Assembly (NCBI GenBank): GCA_002336485.1
Contig: DDCZ01000060.1
Span: 1 to 64,000 of the forward strand
Source: Flavobacteriales bacterium UBA1993
GTDB taxonomy: Bacteria; Bacteroidota; Bacteroidia; Flavobacteriales_G; Salibacteraceae
DNA length: 64,000 bases
Direction of reading: 5' to 3'
Positions 6,921 through 14,809 of this stretch are shown here, piece by piece. The stretch's first letter is position 1, and each line of letters begins with the position of its first letter. Below the pieces are notes generated by a model that saw only the letters and a list, made by a program, of their open reading frames with translations, was not told the origin of the DNA and searched no databases. Position numbers and translations under genes: made by a program.

Positions 6921-9370
6921 GCCACCTTAAGGGCATTTTTTACACGTCCTTTCTCCAAGGCTAAATCGATTACATCCATCATGTTTTGCACGAAATGAAA
7001 TGTCAACCCTTTCAGGTAAACCTCTTCGATTTCCTTGATGTCCTTTTGATTCAATTCAGACATTATTATCTCAGTCAATCCGAGTCTCTTGGCTGCCAAG
7101 ATCTTTTCCTTTATTCCTCCAACGGGAAGCACACGTCCTCTCAGCGTGATCTCACCTGTCATAGCCACTTTGGATTTAAACCTACGCTGGGTGAAAATTG
7201 AGGCCAACGCCGTTAAAATTGTAATACCAGCAGACGGCCCATCCTTCGGAGTTGCTCCTTCAGGAACGTGCACATGTACGTTGTAATTATTAAATACATC
7301 CTGATCAAGATCTAACAAATCAGCATGAGCCTTCAAGTACTCTAATGCTAAAACAGCCGATTCTTTCATCACATCGCCAAGATTACCCGTAAGAGTCAAT
7401 TTGCCCTTACCCTTGGTAATGCTTGTTTCGATATGTAACACTTCACCGCCAACGGATGTCCATGCGAGTCCATTTGCAACCCCAGGAACTTCGTGTTGCG
7501 ATTCTCTTTCCCGTGGGTGACCTGGTCCAAGAATAGACTCAAGAGACTCCAATGTAAGGGCGTTTTCATAGGCCTTTTCTTCCATAGCCAATTGTTTGGC
7601 TTTAGCTCGGATTACTCCAGCGATCCGTTTTTCTAGCTGTCTTACCCCACTCTCTCTGGTGTAGGCCTCTATGATGAACTGTATTACTTTTCGAGGAAAC
7701 TTCACGTCCCCTTTTTTCATGCCGTGCTCAACTAATTGCTTTGGGATCAAGTGTTTGATTGCAATGTTCACTTTTTCCTCAACCGTATATCCGCTTAATC
7801 GAATAACCTCTAGCCTATCTCTCAACGCAGGATGAATGGCGGAAATATTGTTTGTTGTGGCAATAAACAAAGTCTTACTTAAATCAAATTCCTGTTCAAG
7901 GAAATTATCATAGAAAGAATCGTTTTGTTCAGGATCAAGCACCTCTAAAAGCGCCGATGATGGATCACCGTGACCGTCACGCCCCACTTTATCAAGTTCG
8001 TCTAAGACAAAAACCGGGTTTGCACTTCCCACCTTTTTTAGGTTTTGAATAACGCGACCTGGCATGGCGCCTATGTACGTTTTTCGATGACCTCGAATTT
8101 CCGCCTCGTCTCGAAGACCTCCAAGAGACATGCGCACGTACTTTCGGCCTAGTGCTTCGGCGATACTTTTACCAAGACTAGTTTTTCCTACTCCAGGAGG
8201 GCCATCAAAACAAAGGATTGGCGACTTCATGTCTCCTTTAAGCTTCAAAACCGCTAGGTGTTCCAGAATTCTTTCTTTGATTTTGGTAAGTCCATAATGG
8301 TCCCTATCCAAAATTCTTTGTGCCCGATTCAAATCAAACTTGTCCTTGGTATAATCATTCCAAGGCAAATCCAGATAGGTATCCAAATAATTTAGCTGCA
8401 CGGAATACTCCATGCCACTTGGATTCATTCTCTCGAGTTTCGACAATTCCTTATTAAAGGCCTTTTCGACCTTTTCATTCCATTTTTCCTTAACCGCCCG
8501 AGCTTTTAGTTCCTGAATCTCAAGCTCCATAGGGTTTCCGCCCAGCTCCTCCTGGATGGTTTTCATCTGCTGACTCAGAAAGTATTCTCGTTGTTGCTTG
8601 TCAATATCGACCCGAACCTTGCTCTGAATGTCATTTTTAATCTCGAGCATTTGAAGCTCTTTTGTGAGATAACCAAGAAGTCTATTCGCGCGATCCTCAA
8701 GTGACACAATTTCAAGAAGCTCTTGTTTGTCCTTAACTGGGTTCTGCATATTGGACGAAATAAAGTTTATCAAAAACCCAGGGCTTTCAATATTCTTAAT
8801 CGCAATGGAAGCCTCAGATGGAATATTCGGTGACTCGTTTATAATCTTCAGAGCCATGTCCTTAATGGAGGCCACCAAGGCCTTGAATCGTTTGTTTTTT
8901 ACCTTGATGTCATCATTTGCGTAAGCCTCAACCTTCGCCTTAAAGTATGGTTCAACCTGGAGATACTCTTGCGCTTTAACTCTGCGTGTTCCCTGAATAA
9001 TAACCGTTGAAGATCCGTCGGGCATTTTCAACATTTTTAGAATCCGTGCCACGGTGCCAACTTCAAAAAGGTGGTTTATGGTTGGCTCTTCTACATCTTG
9101 ATCATTTTGAGCAAAGACACCAATGATCTTATCTCCCTTGTAAGCGTCCTTTATTAAGTTAATCGACTTATCCCGCCCAACTGTAATTGGGAGGACAACT
9201 CCAGGAAAGAGTACGGTATTTCGAACAGGTAAAATTGGCAGTTCATCCGGAATTTCTTCCTTATGCATTTTAGCTTCATCTTCCGAACTCATCAATGGAA
9301 TGAACTCCGTCCCTTCATCAATGCCTGAACTCAATTCGAGTAGAGACAGTGCAAATCCTTCATCTTTCAT
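6917..9370 (-). CDS. lon: ATP-dependent protease La (Lon)
   Basis: An 817-residue cytosolic AAA+ serine protease that degrades misfolded and regulatory proteins. Domain order is typical: Lon N-domain (LPILPVRNTVLFPGVVLP) at about 45-250, a coiled-coil linker with DIDKQQREYFLSQQMK, Walker A GPPGVGKT at 390-397, Walker B VFVLDELDK, and the C-terminal protease domain. The catalytic Ser713 (PKDGPSAGI) and Lys756 (GRVLPVGGIKEK) are both present. I chose ATG 9370 rather than the longer frame from 9451 because the extra 27 residues (MARWLTIHPTR...) are not Lon-like. The 3' end overlaps the receiver gene by 4 nt. Confidence 0.97.
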   Translation of the reverse strand: MKDEGFALSLLELSSGIDEGTEFIPLMSSEDEAKMHKEEIPDELPILPVRNTVLFPGVVLPITVGRDKSINLIKDAYKGDKIIGVFAQNDQDVEEPTINHLFEVGTVARILKMLKMPDGSSTVIIQGTRRVKAQEYLQVEPYFKAKVEAYANDDIKVKNKRFKALVASIKDMALKIINESPNIPSEASIAIKNIESPGFLINFISSNMQNPVKDKQELLEIVSLEDRANRLLGYLTKELQMLEIKNDIQSKVRVDIDKQQREYFLSQQMKTIQEELGGNPMELEIQELKARAVKEKWNEKVEKAFNKELSKLERMNPSGMEYSVQLNYLDTYLDLPWNDYTKDKFDLNRAQRILDRDHYGLTKIKERILEHLAVLKLKGDMKSPILCFDGPPGVGKTSLGKSIAEALGRKYVRMSLGGLRDEAEIRGHRKTYIGAMPGRVIQNLKKVGSANPVFVLDELDKVGRDGHGDPSSALLEVLDPEQNDSFYDNFLEQEFDLSKTLFIATTNNISAIHPALRDRLEVIRLSGYTVEEKVNIAIKHLIPKQLVEHGMKKGDVKFPRKVIQFIIEAYTRESGVRQLEKRIAGVIRAKAKQLAMEEKAYENALTLESLESILGPGHPRERESQHEVPGVANGLAWTSVGGEVLHIETSITKGKGKLTLTGNLGDVMKESAVLALEYLKAHADLLDLDQDVFNNYNVHVHVPEGATPKDGPSAGITILTALASIFTQRRFKSKVAMTGEITLRGRVLPVGGIKEKILAAKRLGLTEIIMSELNQKDIKEIEEVYLKGLTFHFVQNMMDVIDLALEKGRVKNALKVA

Positions 9371-9478
9371 TATCGTCTGCGTTATCCGTGATTTCCATAA
9401 AGTCAAAAATCCACCTGAACGTGTTGGGTGAATTGTCAACCAGCGTGCCAATAGCCTTTAACTGCACATTTGTCCGAA

Positions 9479-10648
9479 TTAGTTTTCTTTCGGCTTCGTG
9501 ATTTCAGAAATGTGTTTATACACTTCCTTCCAATCGTCGTTGAGCGCTACACCTCTTCGGATCATCACCTTTTCTGCAACTTCTAGCGCATCCCCAATTC
9601 TGTATCCTTTAAATCCATCCGCCCCGCCCCATCCAAAATCAGGAATCCGTCTATGAGGAAATCCAGCACCAAAAACATTTGCAAAAACGCCACAAACTGT
9701 CCCGGTATTAAACATGGTATTGATTCCAGATTTGGCGTGGTCGCCCATGGTTAATCCACAAAACTGTCCTCCAGTCGATTCACTTCGACCGAGTGCATAG
9801 TTGTAGATCTTAACATCTGAATAGTTGTTCTTTAAATTCGATGTATTTGTATCCGCTCCGAGATTACACCACTCACCGATTACCGTGTTTCCAATAAATC
9901 CGTCGTGTCCTTTGTTTGAATAGCCAAAAATGACGGAGTTGTTGACCTCGCCTCCAACTCGAGAATGAGGTCCAACGGTTGTGGCTCCATAGATTTTTGT
10001 TCCCATTTTAAGCTGGGCACCCTCCAATAAAGCCAGTCCTCCTCTTATCAAGCATCCTTCCATTACCTCAGCTCCCCTAGCAATGAAAATCGGCCCTGTT
10101 TCCGAATTTAGAATAGATGGACGTATGATCGCACCTTCTTCAATAAATACATCTTTACCAATTAGGGAGACACCTGCATACTCTTCGCTTGAGGCAACAT
10201 AGTTTTCTTTTATCCATTCAAAATCTTCTCGTAGCGCCCAATCATTCAATTGGAATATTTTCCAAGATCGATTTATCTGATCGATTTTGGATTTAGCCTC
10301 TACTTTCTCGCCCGGTGTCGGTCCCTTAACAAAGTTGTGCGTTCTTGTAGCTACCCAAATGTCATTTGAGTAAAGACTATCGCCATCACCAAGTGATTCA
10401 ATTTCAAGCACTAATTCGCGCGTTGGAATTATCGATCCGTTTATTGCATGGCTCGCATCCTCAATTTTTGAGGGAAAAACCCTTTTCAGATAATCCTGTG
10501 TTAAGTAAGAGACTTCTGCACCGAACCGTTTTTCCCATTTCTCAGCAATGGTAAATACACCAACGCGGATATCTGCCACAGGCCTTGTGTAAGTGAGCGG
10601 GAGCAAGTGATCGCGTTCGGTATGATCAACTAATAATATATTCTGCAT
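9479..10648 (-). CDS. GlmU-family nucleotidyltransferase with left-handed beta-helix
   Basis: A 389-residue protein with an N-terminal nucleotidyltransferase-like region (MQNILLVDH...LLPLTYTRPVADIRVG) and a C-terminal hexapeptide-repeat acyltransferase-like helix (IGKDVFIEEGAIIRPSILN, VGPHSRVGGEVNNSVIFG, IGNTVIGEWCNLGADT). It belongs to the Bacteroidota 'GlmU family / sugar nucleotidyltransferase' group. The N-terminal domain lacks the usual G-x-G-T-R pyrophosphorylase loop, so the activity is uncertain. Start ATG 10648 follows a TAACTTTG box; the frame extending to 10825 would run through the L31 terminator and is rejected. It lies 108 nt upstream of lon on the same strand. Confidence 0.85.
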   Translation of the reverse strand: MQNILLVDHTERDHLLPLTYTRPVADIRVGVFTIAEKWEKRFGAEVSYLTQDYLKRVFPSKIEDASHAINGSIIPTRELVLEIESLGDGDSLYSNDIWVATRTHNFVKGPTPGEKVEAKSKIDQINRSWKIFQLNDWALREDFEWIKENYVASSEEYAGVSLIGKDVFIEEGAIIRPSILNSETGPIFIARGAEVMEGCLIRGGLALLEGAQLKMGTKIYGATTVGPHSRVGGEVNNSVIFGYSNKGHDGFIGNTVIGEWCNLGADTNTSNLKNNYSDVKIYNYALGRSESTGGQFCGLTMGDHAKSGINTMFNTGTVCGVFANVFGAGFPHRRIPDFGWGGADGFKGYRIGDALEVAEKVMIRRGVALNDDWKEVYKHISEITKPKEN

Positions 10649-10665
10649 TTCGATAATTCTTCTAT

Positions 10666-10673
10666 CAAAGTTA
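10666..10673 (-). promoter_or_regulatory. Candidate -7 promoter box for the GlmU-like gene
   Basis: The minus-strand TAACTTTG matches TAnnTTTG exactly, about 18 nt before the ATG and immediately after the rpmE2 terminator. This is where a new promoter would be expected. A clear -33 element is missing because that position lies in the terminator stem. Confidence 0.4.
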
Positions 10674-10678
10674 GGCGC

Positions 10679-10711
10679 AAAAAAAAACCCCGGCATGGCC
10701 GAGGTTTTTTT
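10679..10711 (-). terminator. Intrinsic terminator of rpmE2
   Basis: On the minus strand AACCTCGGC, loop CAT, GCCGGGGTT, then a run of T. The 9-bp stem has one mismatch. It lies 17 nt after the L31 stop codon and separates rpmE2 from the GlmU-like gene. Confidence 0.9.
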
Positions 10712-10727
10712 ATCTGTTATGTTGTGA

Positions 10728-11039
10728 CTAGTCTTCGCTAGTTTCAGTTGTATTTTCAGGTGTCGCTTCAACAGCTTTGTCGGCTGCTTTGTTGTGACGC
10801 TGGTATCGAGTTCTGAATTTATCAATTCTACCTGCAGTATCTACTAGGTTCAACTTACCAGTATAAAATGGATGAGACTTGTAGGAGATTTCCAACTTGA
10901 TTAGCGGATACTCATTTCCATCCTCAAATTTTGTTGTTTCCTTAGCGTCTGCACATGATCTGCTTAGGAATTCGTATCCGTTACTCATGTCTTTGAAGAC
11001 AACGAATCGATAGTTTTCTGGATGTGTTTCTTTTTTCAT
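10728..11039 (-). CDS. rpmE2: 50S ribosomal protein L31 type B
   Basis: A 103-residue ribosomal protein of the zinc-free B type: MKKETHPENYRFVVFKDMSNGYEFLSRSCA with only one cysteine and no CxxC zinc knuckle, then the conserved SYKSHPFYTGKLNLVDTAGRIDKFRTRY. An acidic/Thr tail of about 20 residues is specific to this lineage. ATG 11039 fits the family start; the frame continuing to 11102 adds nonconserved residues. A TATATTTG box lies 22 nt upstream and a strong terminator follows, so it is probably monocistronic. Confidence 0.96.
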   Translation of the reverse strand: MKKETHPENYRFVVFKDMSNGYEFLSRSCADAKETTKFEDGNEYPLIKLEISYKSHPFYTGKLNLVDTAGRIDKFRTRYQRHNKAADKAVEATPENTTETSED

Positions 11040-11060
11040 GCCTGATAGAATTTCGGGCTG

Positions 11061-11068
11061 CAAATATA
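11061..11068 (-). promoter_or_regulatory. Candidate rpmE2 promoter -7 box
   Basis: TATATTTG on the minus strand is an exact match to the Bacteroidota -7 consensus, 22 nt upstream of the L31 ATG in an A/T-rich region. T-rich sequence upstream could supply a weak -33 element. Confidence 0.45.
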
Positions 11069-11135
11069 AAAAGCATTTTAAAGAAAATATGACTTTCTGC
11101 AATAAATTAAACAGAAGAAAGTTTCCTTTGCATCA

Positions 11136-12542
11136 GTGACAAGACTCCTGCTCATACTCGTTTTCGGATCGTTACTTTTTGCATCGTGCCGAAAGGACCA
11201 AGTTTTGACCAATTCAGACGTAAAGTTGAAGTTTTCAACCGACACGGTTTTCTTCGATACAGTTTTCACAACGGTTGGCTCGATCACAGAACGCCTAAAA
11301 ATCTACAATCCATACGATCAACCTGTTGTTATGGAGAGAGTCTGGCTCAAATATGGGCAAGGTTCAAACTTCAAGTTAAACGTTGATGGCATTCAAGGCA
11401 AAGAGGTCAAGGACATTCGGATCGAAGCAAACGACAGTATTTTTGCCTTTGTCGAGGTAACCGTGGATCCGAATGGAGGAAACACTCCTTTAGTAATTGA
11501 AGATGAAATCCTTTTTTCAACGAACGGATCTGAACAGTCCGTAGATCTCGTTGCCTGGGGACAAGACGCCTATTTCTGGCCATCCTTTTCTTTTCAATTT
11601 CCGGGAGATTCAGTAGCCTTGCGCACCGATAAACCAAATGTATTTTATGGTTACTCGTTGGTTGACTCCCTCACGACCCTGATTATTCCTGAGGGTGCCC
11701 AAATTCACTTTCATGCCGGTAGCGGTTTAATTGTTGGGGACCAAGCCACCCTAAAGATTCGCGGATCAGTTGAGAACCCAGTGGTTATTCAGGGAGACCG
11801 ATTGGAGGATTTCTTTAAAGACGTGGCAGGTCAATGGGATCAAATAGTATTTACCCAAACCAGTAAGGACAATGTGGTTTCAAACGCCATCATTAAAAAC
11901 GGATCTATCGGTTTAAGTGTAGGATTCACTTTGGATCCATCGATAACGGAACGTCCTGATGTCAAGCTCAGAAACACGCAGATTCTCAATATGAGCTATA
12001 TCGGACTTATTGGAATTGATGCAGATATTGACGCTAAAAATTCTGTTGTAGCCAACTGTGGTGACCACACCGTGGCGCTCGTACTTGGCGGGAAGTATGC
12101 CTTTAGCCATTGCACCTTTGCCAATTATTGGGACGATAATCCGAGGAGCAAACCCGTTCTTTTAATGACCAACTTTTCAGAAAGCTCTTCTGGAGAGGTC
12201 TTTAAACGTGATTTAGACGCCTACTTCGGAAACTCAATTCTGCACGGAGCGCTTGATTCTGAATTCCAACCCGAAAGAGAAAACGGAGCTGCATTCGACT
12301 ATGTCTTCGATCAAGTAATAATGAAACTCGACACCGAGAACATCAGTAATGCGGAAAGGTATATTGGGATCGTTAAAAACCCATCCGACACCTTATTTGA
12401 AGATCCAAGGTCTGACAAATATGCTTTACACCGCTTATCGCCTGCAATTGATCGAGGAAAAATGCTGAACGTTCTCTCTGATTTAAAAGGAGACTTGAGA
12501 GACAGTGAACCTGATTTGGGAGCTTACGAGTATATCCCTTAG
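11136..12542 (+). CDS. Lipoprotein with right-handed beta-helix
   Basis: A 468-residue lipoprotein starting at GTG 11136: signal TRLLLILVFGSLLFASC with lipobox FASC. Residues about 25-150 form an Ig-like region (STDTVFFDTVFTTVGSITERLKIYNP), a form common in Bacteroidota secreted proteins. Residues about 180-440 show repeating short strands with Gly and Asn turns (GSGLIVGDQATLKIRGSVEN, NAIIKNGSIGLSVG) typical of right-handed parallel beta-helices, and the end LGAYEY is a common closing motif of that group. Substrate unknown; beta-helix proteins often bind or cleave polysaccharides, but no catalytic residues can be assigned. The stop overlaps the convergent CoA-binding gene by 4 nt. Confidence 0.75.
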   Translation: MTRLLLILVFGSLLFASCRKDQVLTNSDVKLKFSTDTVFFDTVFTTVGSITERLKIYNPYDQPVVMERVWLKYGQGSNFKLNVDGIQGKEVKDIRIEANDSIFAFVEVTVDPNGGNTPLVIEDEILFSTNGSEQSVDLVAWGQDAYFWPSFSFQFPGDSVALRTDKPNVFYGYSLVDSLTTLIIPEGAQIHFHAGSGLIVGDQATLKIRGSVENPVVIQGDRLEDFFKDVAGQWDQIVFTQTSKDNVVSNAIIKNGSIGLSVGFTLDPSITERPDVKLRNTQILNMSYIGLIGIDADIDAKNSVVANCGDHTVALVLGGKYAFSHCTFANYWDDNPRSKPVLLMTNFSESSSGEVFKRDLDAYFGNSILHGALDSEFQPERENGAAFDYVFDQVIMKLDTENISNAERYIGIVKNPSDTLFEDPRSDKYALHRLSPAIDRGKMLNVLSDLKGDLRDSEPDLGAYEYIP

Positions 12543-12898
12543 TACTGCTGTGTCCTAAGCATGACTAGTGTGCATGCATCCACAGATTCAACGCCTTTCA
12601 ATGCAGCTAAAGCCGAAAGCTCAGTGTTTTCTGTGCCTGGATTGAAAATGATTCGTCTTGGCTTTAGGTTAAGTATATAGGCATATAGTTCTGGCTGTCG
12701 TTTGGCACCAACATACATCGTAACGGTGTCTACTTCATCAATATTTTCTGGCCAGTCTGTAAGAATTTGAAGACCGGCGACCTTTCCCTCCCTAATGCCA
12801 AGCGGAATGACTTCATGGTCATATTCCTGCAACATATTCGAAGCAATAAAACTATATCTAGATGGGTTTGGACTTGCTCCAATTACAACCGTTTTCAT
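12539..12898 (-). CDS. CoA-binding domain protein (YccU-like)
   Basis: A 119-residue Rossmann-type CoA-binding protein. The N-terminal MKTVVIGASPNPSRYSFIA is the conserved phosphate-binding start, and IIFNPGTENTEL matches the family's FNPGTEN element. The family resembles the CoA-binding domain of succinyl-CoA synthetases, but the physiological role of these short proteins is not known. It lies 9 nt downstream of the XRE/S24 regulator on the same strand and is probably cotranscribed with it. Confidence 0.88.
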   Translation of the reverse strand: MKTVVIGASPNPSRYSFIASNMLQEYDHEVIPLGIREGKVAGLQILTDWPENIDEVDTVTMYVGAKRQPELYAYILNLKPRRIIFNPGTENTELSALAALKGVESVDACTLVMLRTQQY

Positions 12899-12907
12899 AT
12901 GTATTCC

Positions 12908-13699
12908 TTAATTATTCAGCCTTGCTTCTATTCGCTCTAAGCGCTGATGCAAAGCTGTGAATTCCTTTGACATTGGCTGCGCTTCACCTTTCCCAAAAGT
13001 TTGTTCCAGGTCAAAATGTGCCACTCCGTGCACCTTCCATATTTCCAACACTTCGGACACAAGCACTTCGTAGCTCTTGTATTCCGAGTTATCTGATTTG
13101 AGTGTGACTTTCCCTTCTCGTAAATTATTCAGTACGCGTTTAAAGACAATTCCATCTTCTAGGGTTACGACAACATAGAGCTCGTCGTTTTTCACATTGG
13201 CCCAATCCATCTCGTAGCTACAAATTACATAAGAGCCCGATTTTATCGGCAGCATGCTGTCACCTTGAATTGAAAACAATCTATACGTCCGCCCCTTTGA
13301 AAGTTCAGGAAAAGGCAATGCAAAGGTTGGAAGTTGCTCAATGAACTCAACATCTCCATATCCATTGAGATATCCGGCAGCGGCTTTCACCGGCACTAGG
13401 GTAGCACATTCCTTGTCCGTAGTAGCATCAATCACGATTGGAAGCACTCTCAAGGATCGCCCAGAAATATCTTTGGTTTTCTTTTGACCTGACTGATCAA
13501 TGGGCGCATTTATCAGCTGATCAATGCTTAAGTCAAATGTGTCACAGATCAATTGAATAAAGGAAATTCTAGGATCAGCTCGACCTTCTTCGTAGGCTCC
13601 GATGGCCGACCGCTTTACTCCGAGGTGCTTGGCCATTTCGCCCTGTGTCCAACCTTTATTCTTTCGAATCGACTTTAAATTTTCGGGAATGTGATGCAT
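12908..13699 (-). CDS. XRE-family regulator with S24 (LexA/CI-like) peptidase domain
   Basis: A 263-residue protein. Residues 5-65 are a Cro/CI-type helix-turn-helix (LKSIRKNKGWTQGEMAKHLGVKRSAIGAYEEGRA). Residues about 100-230 are an S24 domain with the nucleophile S148 (IQGDSMLPIKSGSYVI) and base K187 (GIVFKRV), plus a possible Ala-Gly self-cleavage site at 108-109. It could be a repressor inactivated by RecA-stimulated cleavage, as CI and LexA are, or one that lost cleavage and only dimerises. The C-terminus (LHQRLERIEARLNN) is a short coiled coil. No umuD/C, imuB or prophage genes are nearby. A TATTTTTG box lies at 13726-13719. Confidence 0.88.
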   Translation of the reverse strand: MHHIPENLKSIRKNKGWTQGEMAKHLGVKRSAIGAYEEGRADPRISFIQLICDTFDLSIDQLINAPIDQSGQKKTKDISGRSLRVLPIVIDATTDKECATLVPVKAAAGYLNGYGDVEFIEQLPTFALPFPELSKGRTYRLFSIQGDSMLPIKSGSYVICSYEMDWANVKNDELYVVVTLEDGIVFKRVLNNLREGKVTLKSDNSEYKSYEVLVSEVLEIWKVHGVAHFDLEQTFGKGEAQPMSKEFTALHQRLERIEARLNN

Positions 13700-13735
13700 A
13701 CTAAAAATATTATAATCCCAAAAATAAACAGATCT

Positions 13736-14038
13736 TTAATAGGCGCCGCCTTTTAATAGTTGTTCCAGCGCTTTTAAGTGATTTCCGAATGCAGATCTCC
13801 CCTCTTCTGTAATCCGAAATGATGTATTCGGCTTTTTGCCCACGAATCGTTTCCTCGTTTCCACCAGCCCTTTCTTTTCGAGCGCGCCAATGTGGCTTGC
13901 TAAGTTTCCATCGGTTACTTCGAGTAAACTTTTCAGCTCCTTGAATTCAACCCATTCATTCACGGATAAAATGGACATTAAGCCCAGTCTTATCCGATTT
14001 TCAAAGGCCTTATCTAACTGATGGACAATGGATCTCAT
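13736..14038 (-). CDS. Winged-helix transcriptional regulator
   Basis: A 100-residue winged-helix DNA-binding domain of the small ArsR/MarR-like type. The segment FENRIRLGLMSILSVNEWVEFKELKSLLEVTDGNLASHI contains the helix-turn-helix, and KKPNTSFRITEEGRSAF is the wing plus the TxEGR motif of this group. In Bacteroidota such proteins are often paired with a small multi-pass membrane protein. Here the start overlaps the membrane protein's stop by 4 nt (ATGA), so they are one operon. It probably autoregulates that operon. Confidence 0.85.
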   Translation of the reverse strand: MRSIVHQLDKAFENRIRLGLMSILSVNEWVEFKELKSLLEVTDGNLASHIGALEKKGLVETRKRFVGKKPNTSFRITEEGRSAFGNHLKALEQLLKGGAY

Positions 14039-14679
14039 CTATCGTGTCGCAAATACATCAATATGCCATAAAGAATATGCAATCCGCCAAAACCAGCTGC
14101 CCAAAAAAGCAGCCCTTGTCCTTTAAAAACTAGAGCAATGAGTCCGAGGGCGATTTCTGAAACACCCAGATAGCTGATTTCTTCAAATGAGAATTTACCC
14201 CCGTTGAGCAGCGCTAGCCCATAAAAAATGAGCAGGCTCGGAGCAATTAGTCCAATTAGTCCTTGAGAGAAAAGAATGAGACAAAAGACTGCGCCTGTTG
14301 CCAAAGGCAGCGATAGATTAATCAAGAATTGTTTGCTGTACGCTCCCCAAAGTGGCTGGCCTTTTTTTTGTGCCTTTTGTCTGGAAAAGTAATAGGCCAC
14401 GGCAATAGACGCGACAAATACCAATAGCGCATCCGCGCACAGAAAGAGCACGACCGACCAGTCGATATTCAGAATTTCACCGGTCCCAAACTCCGTGTCC
14501 TGGGCACGTTGAATCCAAATTCCTTGGTTTGTTACCCAATGCGCTACGGCCGCACCTATTAATGCGAAAGTTCCGCTAAACACGCCTGCCAGGCCGCTCA
14601 ACGAAATGAAACGAGAGCTTCGTTCCATCATCGAGCGTATATCTTGAAGTGCCTCTAATGAGGCTTTGTTTTCATCCAT
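14035..14679 (-). CDS. Multi-pass membrane protein paired with a winged-helix regulator
   Basis: A 214-residue protein with about six transmembrane segments: FISLSGLAGVFSGTFALIGAAV, VLFLCADALLVFVASIAVAYY, LSLPLATGAVFCLILF, a segment at LIGLIAPSLLIFYGLALL, IALGLIALVFKGQGLLF and GGLHILYGILMYL. A short cytoplasmic N-terminus (MDENKASLEALQDIRSMME) resembles that of other Bacteroidota proteins encoded beside HTH_34-type regulators. I chose ATG 14679; the frame goes on to 14748 but adds a basic nonconserved stretch. No enzymatic motif seen. It is the first gene of the pair with the regulator. Confidence 0.78.
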   Translation of the reverse strand: MDENKASLEALQDIRSMMERSSRFISLSGLAGVFSGTFALIGAAVAHWVTNQGIWIQRAQDTEFGTGEILNIDWSVVLFLCADALLVFVASIAVAYYFSRQKAQKKGQPLWGAYSKQFLINLSLPLATGAVFCLILFSQGLIGLIAPSLLIFYGLALLNGGKFSFEEISYLGVSEIALGLIALVFKGQGLLFWAAGFGGLHILYGILMYLRHDR

Positions 14680-14809
14680 AGTGAAATCTACTTTGAGATA
14701 CAAAGTACGTGATTTTATACCCTTCTCTGAAATTCGTCGTTTTAGCATTGATTTTTATGCGCAACCAACCTTTTAGAATGGGTTTAGTCTTATACATTTA
14801 GACCTGGAT

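Noticed and set aside
9371..9451. The N-terminal extension of Lon (MARWLTIHPTR...)
   Set aside because: The 27 extra residues do not resemble a Lon N-terminus; ATG 9370 fits better.
10649..10825. The N-terminal extension of the GlmU-like protein
   Set aside because: It would require translation through the rpmE2 terminator and encodes low-complexity polar residues.
12908..13699. LexA repressor
   Set aside because: The HTH is of the XRE type rather than LexA's winged helix, and no SOS genes are near; it is a CI-like regulator.
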